A DNA stretch of 11,180 nucleotides, from contig JAKAYJ010000027.1 in assembly GCA_021816385.1 (NCBI GenBank), positions 1-11,180 on the forward strand, read 5' to 3'. The notes under the pieces were generated by a model. The model did not search any database and was not told the DNA's origin. It saw only the letters and a program-made list of their open reading frames with translations. Positions 5,852 to 11,180 of this stretch are shown in pieces. The position numbers were made by a program, and so were the translations under genes. The stretch comes from Thermoplasmata archaeon. GTDB lineage: Archaea > Thermoplasmatota > Thermoplasmata > Thermoplasmatales > Thermoplasmataceae. Numbering within the stretch: the stretch's first letter is position 1; each line of letters begins with the position of its first letter.

Positions 5852-7198
5852 ATGAGTGAAAACGCTACAAATAAGAGATTGTTTGGTACCAATGGTATAA
5901 GGGGAATTCCCAATGAGGATCTTACACCAGAATTCTGCATGATGATAGGTAAGGCTATAGGAACATTTTTCAATGGGAAAATAGTAATAGGTTCTGATAA
6001 CAGGCTCTCTGGGGATATGATCATTAATGCAGTAAACTCCGGAATTTTATCCACAGGTTCAGAAACAGTTATGATTGGAGTTCTGCCAACACCAGCTATC
6101 CAGTATTATTGCAAGAAACGTGGATTGCCTGGGGTGATGATAACCGCTTCTCACAACCCTCCACAGTTCAATGGAATTAAATGCATAGACAGCGATGGAA
6201 CTGAGCTTGAGAGGACAAAGGAAGAGAAAATTGAAGAGATATATTACTCCAAAAAATTCAATGTGTCGAAATGGAATGATATAGCCAGAAGTTTCCATGA
6301 TAATTCCGGGTTCGACTTATATGTCAATGGAGTTATGAGCATGATAAATGTTAAGAAGATCCGCGAAAAGAGGTTTAGAGTAGCTGTTGATACTGGTAAT
6401 GGAGCTGCATATCTTACAACTCCGGAATTGCTTTCAAGACTGGGTGCAACAGTTGTTACTCTTAATGCCAACCCTGATGGCCTATTCACATCAAGGGAAT
6501 CTGAACCAAAGCCAGCTAACCTGAAATATTTAATAGATCTTGTAAAGTCAGGAGGCTTTGATTTTGGGATTGCACATGATGGAGATGCTGATAGAGCCGT
6601 TTTCATTGATTCTGATGGAAACTTTATCGATGGAGATAAAACATTAACACTCTTCGTCAAATATTATATCAAGAAAGGAGAGAAAGTAGTAACACCGGTC
6701 AGCTCTTCAGATGCGCTTGAAGAAGTGTGCAGGACGGAAGGAGCAACAGTAATAAGGACAAGGGTTGGGGCACCCATAGTTTCCAGGACAATGATCCATG
6801 AAAAAGCGAGACTTGGTGGAGAGGAGAATGGAGGCATAATTTATGGTGATCATCAATATTGCAGGGATGGTGCCATGTCACTTGGGATAATCATGGACAT
6901 AATGGCCAAAGAGAATAGTAACCTGAAAACCCTGATAGGGTCCCTTCCACAATTTTACATTACAAGAAAGACAATTCCTGCTAAATCTGACTTTAATTCT
7001 CTAATAGAAAGACTCAAGAATGAGTATAATGGATGGGAAGTGTCATTAATGGACGGAATTAAATTGAGGAATGGGCATGACTGGATACTTGCAAGACCAT
7101 CAGGTACTGAGCCAATCATAAGACTCTTCACTCATTCTTCCAGCAAGGAAAGATCAGAGAAACTTTCGAATGATGTGGAAAATCTTGCAAAATCTTAA
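5852..7198 (+). CDS. glmM: Phosphoglucosamine mutase / phosphohexomutase family protein
   Basis: An alpha-D-phosphohexomutase that interconverts sugar 1- and 6-phosphates through a phosphoserine. The 448-residue length is normal for the family. The four signature regions are all present: phosphoserine loop TASHNPP with S100 (98-104), magnesium loop DGDADR (243-248), sugar-binding loop GGEENGG (322-328), and phosphate-binding loop RPSGTEPIIR (415-424). The N-terminal FGTNGIRG (11-18) is also typical. The substrate is uncertain: archaeal members include phosphoglucosamine, phosphomannose/phosphoglucose and phosphopentose mutases, and these motifs do not separate them. The loop ENGG fits archaeal GlmM-like enzymes, which would supply UDP-GlcNAc precursors. 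Placement next to a glycosyltransferase supports a role in glycan synthesis. The ATG has a TATA-like box 26 bases upstream and no ribosome binding site. Confidence 0.88.
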   Translation: MSENATNKRLFGTNGIRGIPNEDLTPEFCMMIGKAIGTFFNGKIVIGSDNRLSGDMIINAVNSGILSTGSETVMIGVLPTPAIQYYCKKRGLPGVMITASHNPPQFNGIKCIDSDGTELERTKEEKIEEIYYSKKFNVSKWNDIARSFHDNSGFDLYVNGVMSMINVKKIREKRFRVAVDTGNGAAYLTTPELLSRLGATVVTLNANPDGLFTSRESEPKPANLKYLIDLVKSGGFDFGIAHDGDADRAVFIDSDGNFIDGDKTLTLFVKYYIKKGEKVVTPVSSSDALEEVCRTEGATVIRTRVGAPIVSRTMIHEKARLGGEENGGIIYGDHQYCRDGAMSLGIIMDIMAKENSNLKTLIGSLPQFYITRKTIPAKSDFNSLIERLKNEYNGWEVSLMDGIKLRNGHDWILARPSGTEPIIRLFTHSSSKERSEKLSNDVENLAKS

Positions 7199-7202
7199 TA
7201 AA

Positions 7203-7219
7203 TTTTTTTATTTACTTTC
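7203..7219 (+). terminator. T-rich terminator after glmM
   Basis: A run of seven T (7203-7209) followed by more T-rich sequence begins 5 bases after the glmM stop, consistent with archaeal T-tract termination. The rest of the 94-base gap between the convergent genes holds only a perfect 10-base palindrome ACATTAATGT (7276-7285) and no clear T tract for the opposing apgM transcript. Confidence 0.5.
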
Positions 7220-7292
7220 AAAGCTATATGTTGTGAAGCAAAATGTTTGTTTAATTCGTGATTAAAGGTAAACTTACATTAATGTCTGGGTA

Positions 7293-8513
7293 TCAAGCCC
7301 CATATTTTTCAAGCCTGTCTGTCAGTTGAAGAGCATAGTCCATTACATTCAGTCCTCTCAGTGAAAAACCAGTTTTGGAGCATGACTTTTCATTAAAGGC
7401 TTCACTTTCCCTCCTGTTTAATCCATCACTGTAAAACATGATTGGTACCGGGTCTCCAGTATGCTCACCATTGACTGAAGATGTTGAGTGATCTCCTGTC
7501 AGGATGAACAATGCCTTATCCCTAAGACCTACCAGGGGTTCCATTGCTTCATCTATTCTTTCCATTACCTCCTTCTTTAATAATGGATTCTTATCATGTG
7601 CAGCTACATCGGTTGCCTTAATATTTACCAGGATGAAGTCGTAATTTCCTATTTCTTCCGCTACAGCTTTTATTTTTCCCTTATAGTTTGTGTTTGTGCT
7701 TCCTGTGACTCCTTCAACATTAATCTTCTCCATCCCAATCATCTCAGCAAGTCCCTTGATCATTGGAATTCCAATAACGTACCCGGCCTTCATCCCATAT
7801 TTTCTCTCAAATGGTTCAAGCTTTGGTGCACTCCCGGCTCCCCGAATCAACAATTCATTTGCTGGCATTTTTCCATTACTAATCAGATCCAGATTGAAAG
7901 GATGTGAGTCAAGGATTGAACGCATCTTTTTCATGTAATTTTTCAGTATATATGAAGTCTTTCTGCCCTCTTCCTCGGAAAATTCTGGTTCGTGATATTC
8001 CTTGCCAGCTTCATGTGGGTCTGTATCCCTGACCTTGTCTGAAAGACCAGAACCTTTCATGAGTAATGCTGCCCTGTGCTCAACACCTGAGGCAACCTGG
8101 ATGGTAACGTCATCTACATTGAAAGAGATATCTTTGCTCAACTGCTCCGTGCTTTTATCTATACGGCCAGCTCTCCTGTCAGTTATGATTTTTCCCTCCC
8201 TCGTGGCATAGTTTGCCCTGAATGCAATATCTCCTGGTTCTACTTTCATACCTAGACCAAGAGCCTCAAATGGCCCCCTCCCAGTGTAATATTTCTCTGG
8301 ATCATACCCCAGGATGGATAGATGAGATGTATCTGAACCACAGACAACTCCTTCTCTGAATGGATGCATGAGGCCACTTATGGAATTTCGCGCCATCCTG
8401 TTCATGTTTGGCATATATGCTGACTCCATTGGAGTCCTATTATGAAGAAGGGCGGATGGCCTGTCGCCAAGACCATCCATTATTATGAGTACTACAGGTT
8501 TCTTTTCGCTCAC
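7293..8513 (-). CDS. apgM: 2,3-bisphosphoglycerate-independent phosphoglycerate mutase, archaeal type
   Basis: It interconverts 3- and 2-phosphoglycerate in glycolysis and gluconeogenesis in the cytoplasm, with two metal ions and a phosphoserine intermediate (alkaline phosphatase superfamily). Numbering from the proposed start, the 406-residue protein shows the metal-binding IMDGLGDRP (D13), the GSDTSHLSILGYDP segment carrying the nucleophile (S60 by analogy with iPGM), YTGRGPFEALG, ATDVAAHD (D302, H306), TGDHSTSS (D341, H342) and GEHTGDP (H351). All are expected of an active enzyme. I choose GTG at 8513 rather than the upstream ATG at 8528. The GTG overlaps the ahcY stop as GTGA, has GGAGG 7 bases before it, and gives the family-like start MSEKKPVVLIIMDG. 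It is the last gene of the arfC-ahcY-apgM operon. Confidence 0.93.
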   Translation of the reverse strand: MSEKKPVVLIIMDGLGDRPSALLHNRTPMESAYMPNMNRMARNSISGLMHPFREGVVCGSDTSHLSILGYDPEKYYTGRGPFEALGLGMKVEPGDIAFRANYATREGKIITDRRAGRIDKSTEQLSKDISFNVDDVTIQVASGVEHRAALLMKGSGLSDKVRDTDPHEAGKEYHEPEFSEEEGRKTSYILKNYMKKMRSILDSHPFNLDLISNGKMPANELLIRGAGSAPKLEPFERKYGMKAGYVIGIPMIKGLAEMIGMEKINVEGVTGSTNTNYKGKIKAVAEEIGNYDFILVNIKATDVAAHDKNPLLKKEVMERIDEAMEPLVGLRDKALFILTGDHSTSSVNGEHTGDPVPIMFYSDGLNRRESEAFNEKSCSKTGFSLRGLNVMDYALQLTDRLEKYGA

Positions 8514-9739
8514 GTGCCCTCCTCCCATGATTCACTGTACCTGATCTGTTCTTCTGTTGATTCATCGATTTTGATTCCAAGGCTTTCCAGCCTAATTTTT
8601 GCAACATCCTGATCCACTTCAAATGGGACGGGGTAGACTTTGTTCTCCAGATCCTTGTGATTTTTGAGGAGATGTTCTGCTGTCAGAGCCTGGATGGCAA
8701 AACTCATGTCCATAATTTCAACTGGATGCCCTTGGCCAGCTGCCAGATTTACCAGCCTTCCATCAGCTATAACATAGATCTTTTTTCCATTCTGCAGTGT
8801 GTATCCCTTTACATAATCCCTTACCTGCTCACTCTGCTTGCTCATCTTCTCCAGCTTATCAAGATCAATCTCATTGTTGAAATGACCTGCATTAGATAGT
8901 ATTATACCATCCTTCGCGTCTTTAAGCGAATCAAAATCAACAACTGACTTTACCCCGGTCACTGTTACAACCATGTCAGAAACTTTAAGTGCATCCTTGA
9001 TGGGCATCACATCATATCCTTCCATTGTTGCTTCGTTGGCCTTTACCGGATCCACTTCTGTTACTACAACCCTTGCACCCATGCCCTTCATTCTCAGTGC
9101 AACTCCTTTACCACAGAAACCGAATCCAACAACTGATACCCTCTTTCCAGCAATAAGTATGTTTGTCGCATTCATTATACCATCAAGGGCACTCTGACCT
9201 GTTCCATATCTGTTATCGAACAGATGCTTCATTGGTGCATCATTAACATCGAACATTGGGAATTTCAGATCACCCTTCTTCTCCATGTTCCTTAGTCTGT
9301 TCACGCCGGTAGTTGTTTCTTCGTTACCGCCAATAACACCATCTCTCATTTCGGATCTGCTCGTGTGCAACAGCTTCACAAGGTCTCCGCCATCATCCAC
9401 AACTATCTGTGGTTTACTGTCTATTACCTTGTTCAGATATTCGTAATATTCTTCTTCAGTTTCGCCCTTTCTTGCAAAAACCTTCATCCCATAATCTTCC
9501 TTCAGGGATTTCACAACAGCATCATCTGTACTCAAGGGATTGCATGACGACATCGTTACATCTGCTCCCCCTTCCTGCATCAGTAATGCAAGAATTCCTG
9601 TCTTGGCCTCAACATGCAGTGCCATGCCGATTCTTACTCCTTTGAACGGCTTTTCCCTGATCATTCTTTCCCTTATACTATTAACAACAGGCATGTGTGT
9701 TCTGGCCCAGTCTAGCCTCATATATCCACTACTTTTCAT
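8510..9739 (-). CDS. ahcY: S-adenosylhomocysteine hydrolase (archaeal type)
   Basis: It cleaves S-adenosylhomocysteine to homocysteine and adenosine, clearing the inhibitory product of methyltransferases. It is cytoplasmic and carries bound NAD. The 409-residue protein is complete: LHVEAKT (41-47, catalytic His42), NEETTTG (139-145), DAPMKHLFDN (167-176, with the conserved K171, D175 and N176), the NAD-binding GFGFCGKG (205-212), AGHFNNE (284-290) and NLAAGQGHPVEIMDMSFA (331-348). The C-terminus lacks the Tyr-rich tail of the bacterial/eukaryotic enzyme, as usual for archaea. Some archaeal relatives prefer S-inosylhomocysteine, and sequence alone does not exclude that here. The ATG overlaps the arfC stop by 4 bases (ATGA), with GAGGG about 7 bases upstream, so translation is likely coupled. 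Confidence 0.95.
   Translation of the reverse strand: MKSSGYMRLDWARTHMPVVNSIRERMIREKPFKGVRIGMALHVEAKTGILALLMQEGGADVTMSSCNPLSTDDAVVKSLKEDYGMKVFARKGETEEEYYEYLNKVIDSKPQIVVDDGGDLVKLLHTSRSEMRDGVIGGNEETTTGVNRLRNMEKKGDLKFPMFDVNDAPMKHLFDNRYGTGQSALDGIMNATNILIAGKRVSVVGFGFCGKGVALRMKGMGARVVVTEVDPVKANEATMEGYDVMPIKDALKVSDMVVTVTGVKSVVDFDSLKDAKDGIILSNAGHFNNEIDLDKLEKMSKQSEQVRDYVKGYTLQNGKKIYVIADGRLVNLAAGQGHPVEIMDMSFAIQALTAEHLLKNHKDLENKVYPVPFEVDQDVAKIRLESLGIKIDESTEEQIRYSESWEEGT
8521..8525 (-). promoter_or_regulatory. Shine-Dalgarno deciding the apgM GTG start
   Basis: On the minus strand GGAGG (8525-8521) lies inside the last codons of ahcY, 7 bases before GTG 8513. It supports the GTG and leaves the ATG at 8528 without a spaced binding site. 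Confidence 0.65.
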
Positions 9740-10377
9740 TTCGTTTCCCTCTTAAATTTTGATGGGTCAATCTTAAGCAGCAACCCACCTTTCATAATCC
9801 TCACATCGAGTATAACATTTCTTATTTCCCTATCTGTGGTTGGAGAAAGTATTCCACCTTCTTCAAGAAATAGGTCCCCTATAAACATGTACATTTCATC
9901 CACAAGTCCCCTGTTTAAAAATGACTCAGCTGTTACTTTTCCACCTTCTACGAGCATTGACCTAATACCCATTTCATAGATTATTTCCAGTGATTTTTCA
10001 AGACTGAAAGGCTTTCCACAGTATACATATTCTATATTATCATCAATTTTCTTATTTTTTTCTGAATTGAGTATAACGGTTCTCCTCTTTCCATCCATTA
10101 CCCTGTAATTTTGAGTAAGACTGCAATGTGGATCAATTATGAGCCTTCGTGAGTTTTCATTCTGAGGAGCAATCAGTGAGGGATTATCCTTTATGACTGT
10201 TCTATAACCAACCAGAATTCCGTCTGATTTATTCCTCAGGGTTTGCACCCTTATGTTGTCCTCTTCCGATGATATGTATGCCCTCTCTCCGGAAATCTTT
10301 GAAATGTAGCCGTTAATGCTCTGTGCCATGTTCAATATGATATGAGGTCTGTTCAATGGACCCTTATATCCTTTCAT
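9736..10377 (-). CDS. arfC: 2,5-diamino-6-ribosylamino-pyrimidinone 5'-phosphate reductase (riboflavin pathway)
   Basis: This is the archaeal/fungal-type reductase (RibD C-terminal, dihydrofolate-reductase-like fold) that uses NAD(P)H to reduce the ribose of the pyrimidinone intermediate to ribitol in riboflavin synthesis. The 213-residue length fits a stand-alone ArfC without the deaminase half of RibD. The family motifs are RPHIILNMAQSINGYI (10-25), ILVGYRTVIKDNPSL (54-68), the nucleotide-binding MLVEGG (141-146) with ESFLNRGLVDE (151-161), and GDLFLEEGGILSP (167-179). It is the first gene of the operon with ahcY and apgM. The ATG at 10377-10375 follows a purine-rich stretch; a TATA-like element may be AAAAAAATTTT (about 10418-10408), which would give a leader of under 10 bases. 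Repeats upstream may be regulatory (see 10403-10459). Confidence 0.9.
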   Translation of the reverse strand: MKGYKGPLNRPHIILNMAQSINGYISKISGERAYISSEEDNIRVQTLRNKSDGILVGYRTVIKDNPSLIAPQNENSRRLIIDPHCSLTQNYRVMDGKRRTVILNSEKNKKIDDNIEYVYCGKPFSLEKSLEIIYEMGIRSMLVEGGKVTAESFLNRGLVDEMYMFIGDLFLEEGGILSPTTDREIRNVILDVRIMKGGLLLKIDPSKFKRETK

Positions 10378-10402
10378 CCTATTCTTTTTTTACTTTAAGT
10401 TG

Positions 10403-10459
10403 CGTTGAAAATTTTTTTCTTCCAACGATCAGATTACTAAGTAATAGTAAACGATCAGA
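10403..10459. repeat. Direct and inverted repeats upstream of arfC; candidate operator
   Basis: AACGATCAGA occurs twice, at 10424-10433 and 10450-10459, with starts 26 bases apart. Between the copies is a palindrome TTACT-A-AGTAA (10434-10444). An imperfect inverted repeat, CGTTGAAA (10403-10410) against TTCCAACG (10420-10427, complement CGTTGGAA), spans the likely TATA region of arfC. The order reading rightward is CGTTGAAA, A/T tract, TTCC-AACGATCAGA, the palindrome, TAGTA, then AACGATCAGA. This density of repeats beside the arfC promoter suggests protein binding sites. The binding protein is inferred, not seen. Confidence 0.45.
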
Positions 10460-10475
10460 GCTGGAGGAAATATTG

Positions 10476-10509
10476 CTTAAAATTAAATGATCATATAGTT
10501 ACTTAAAAT
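10476..10509. repeat. Second direct-repeat pair in the arfC/10605 intergenic region
   Basis: CTTAAAAT occurs at 10476-10483 and 10502-10509, again with starts 26 bases apart, and TGATCA lies between them (10489-10494). It may be chance in AT-rich sequence. The rest of the 227-base divergent gap (10378-10604) shows no open reading frame or RNA gene that I can support. Confidence 0.25.
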
Positions 10510-10574
10510 CACCCCTCCCTGGTTATTCAAAGCAGCATTAGATGATGTAAAAACAGGATTAACTTTTCCAGTAG

Positions 10575-10586
10575 ATATTTATAATT
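10575..10586 (+). promoter_or_regulatory. TATA-like box for leaderless gene at 10605
   Basis: ATATTTATAATT is centred about 25 bases before the ATG at 10605, so transcription should begin at or beside the start codon. There is no ribosome binding site between the element and the ATG. Confidence 0.55.
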
Positions 10587-10604
10587 TACTTACTTATAAC
10601 AATT

Positions 10605-11120
10605 ATGACATCCATAATTGGTTCAATTGACAATGCGGCTATTTTGAATACTCAGTATTACCTTATTTTTACTGAAAGTGAGGTTCTCCAGTTTGAGATG
10701 ATGAGTGGGAAAGAGAGGAGGAGAGATCTTTATACTACCCAGATGTCTAATAGTTTGCGTATGGTTCCAGTTGCTGGTGAAATAACCACATATAATGTTA
10801 CAAAGGAGGAGTTGATAAAACTTGTGGATGACAATATCTCCAGGGGGAAAGAAATCGAACAGAATATAGAGAATATTCTCAAGGAACAACCTCCTAAATT
10901 TGTATCTTTACCCTATGGTGACATTCATAGAGTGGAACTATCCAATGGAACACCTTTTACGCTACCCCACCTCATAATGGATTTGAAACTAAAAAAACTT
11001 AAATTCCATCTAGTAAGGAAATGCTATGAAGGCAGAGGAAAATTACCTGATGACGTCTTCAACTCATATGAAAGTACTCTAAAAGAGGCCTTTGGAGACA
11101 TTGTTAGCGTAAAAGAATGA
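10605..11120 (+). CDS. Unknown 171-residue protein, possibly with a PH-like domain
   Basis: I do not recognise a named family. The protein is soluble, with no signal peptide or membrane helix. Its N-terminal strands (AAILNTQYYLIFTESEVLQF, residues 11-30) read like the start of a PH/GRAM-like domain, in which 'L.T..rLifte..v' is common. A helical segment with charged residues (KEELIKLVDDNISRGKEIEQ, 67-86) follows. After it come FVSLPYGDIHRVELSNGT (98-115) and a beta-rich stretch, then an amphipathic helix near the C-terminus (LPDDVFNSYESTLKEAFG, 147-164). The pattern 'ipy.dI..v.l' followed by strands and a final helix is what suggests PH-like; this is weak inference. It stands alone with its own leaderless promoter and a T-tract terminator after it. 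It is divergent from arfC across 227 bases. Confidence 0.7.
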   Translation: MTSIIGSIDNAAILNTQYYLIFTESEVLQFEMMSGKERRRDLYTTQMSNSLRMVPVAGEITTYNVTKEELIKLVDDNISRGKEIEQNIENILKEQPPKFVSLPYGDIHRVELSNGTPFTLPHLIMDLKLKKLKFHLVRKCYEGRGKLPDDVFNSYESTLKEAFGDIVSVKE

Positions 11121-11154
11121 TGTGAATTATAATTTTTAAACATTATTAAACTTA

Positions 11155-11178
11155 TTTTTTTATAGATTTGCATTTTTT
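11155..11178 (+). terminator. T-tract terminator after the 171-residue gene
   Basis: Two T runs, seven T at 11155-11161 and six at 11173-11178, follow the stop codon by about 35 and 53 bases. Consecutive T tracts of this kind are typical archaeal terminators. The downstream sequence ends at the window edge. Confidence 0.5.
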
Positions 11179-11180
11179 GT

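Noticed and set aside
5216..6881. Minus-strand open frames within the glycosyltransferase and glmM genes
   Set aside because: Antisense shadows of well-supported genes; translations look low-complexity and lack motifs.
7276..7285. Perfect 10-base palindrome ACATTAATGT between convergent glmM and apgM
   Set aside because: It has no loop and is AT-rich, so it would be a weak hairpin; no T tract follows on either strand to make it a terminator.
7596..9755. Plus-strand open frames within apgM and ahcY
   Set aside because: They are antisense to conserved enzymes and match no family I know.
10541..10555. GATGATGT resembling the C box of a C/D sRNA
   Set aside because: It does not match RUGAUGA fully and no D box (CUGA) lies at a suitable distance.
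10623..10889. Minus-strand open frame of 88 codons opposite the 171-residue gene
   Set aside because: The plus-strand gene has a well-placed TATA-like box and terminator; the antisense frame has neither and is rich in residues typical of reverse-read AT-rich genes.
1..11180. tRNA, rRNA, CRISPR array, insertion sequence or defence cassette
   Set aside because: I looked for cloverleaf ends, regularly repeated spacers, terminal inverted repeats and transposase or nuclease motifs and saw none; nearly all of the window is accounted for by housekeeping genes.

Overview
The window looks like a piece of a euryarchaeal chromosome, most likely from the Thermoplasmata (Thermoplasma, Ferroplasma, Cuniculiplasma and relatives). 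The archaeal assignment is strong. The window carries an archaeal-type alanyl-tRNA synthetase with an N-terminal Cys4 extension, a fibrillarin-like protein, aEF1B next to its usual archaeal zinc-ribbon partner, archaeal-type phosphoglycerate mutase and the archaeal riboflavin enzyme ArfC. Archaeal TATA-like boxes lie about 26 bases before several start codons. The order-level placement rests on general style (moderate AT richness, leaderless first genes, compact operons) and is an inference.

Layout from left to right. (1) Bases 1-4144 are read on the minus strand. Transcription order is a 92-residue unknown protein, then fibrillarin-like FlpA (starts overlapping by one base), a T-tract terminator, then alaS and a truncated membrane protein that may be an M50 (site-2-protease-like) peptidase. 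(2) Bases 4275-7198 are read on the plus strand: a 55-residue Cys8 zinc ribbon, aEF1B, a membrane GT2 glycosyltransferase and a GlmM-like sugar-phosphate mutase. The first three are close enough to be one operon, and the mutase has its own leaderless promoter. (3) Bases 7293-10377 are a tight minus-strand operon, arfC-ahcY-apgM, joined by two 4-base stop/start overlaps (ATGA and GTGA). (4) At 10605 a plus-strand gene for a 171-residue unknown protein starts from a leaderless promoter.

Functionally this is mostly housekeeping: translation (AlaRS, aEF1B, zinc ribbon), rRNA/tRNA 2'-O-methylation (FlpA), SAM recycling (AhcY, serving methyltransferases such as FlpA), glycolysis (ApgM), riboflavin synthesis (ArfC) and surface or glycolipid sugar metabolism (GT2, GlmM). 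I see no mobile element, CRISPR array, tRNA, rRNA or defence system.

The most interesting material is non-coding. One item is a concentric double dyad (two inverted repeats sharing a centre at 4184) in the divergent promoter of the flpA and aEF1B operons. The other is a set of direct and inverted repeats upstream of arfC (10403-10459), possibly an operator for a riboflavin regulator. Two start codons are best placed downstream of the longest reading (aEF1B at 4453, apgM at GTG 8513). The two unknown proteins (92 and 171 residues) are the coding features most worth following up.
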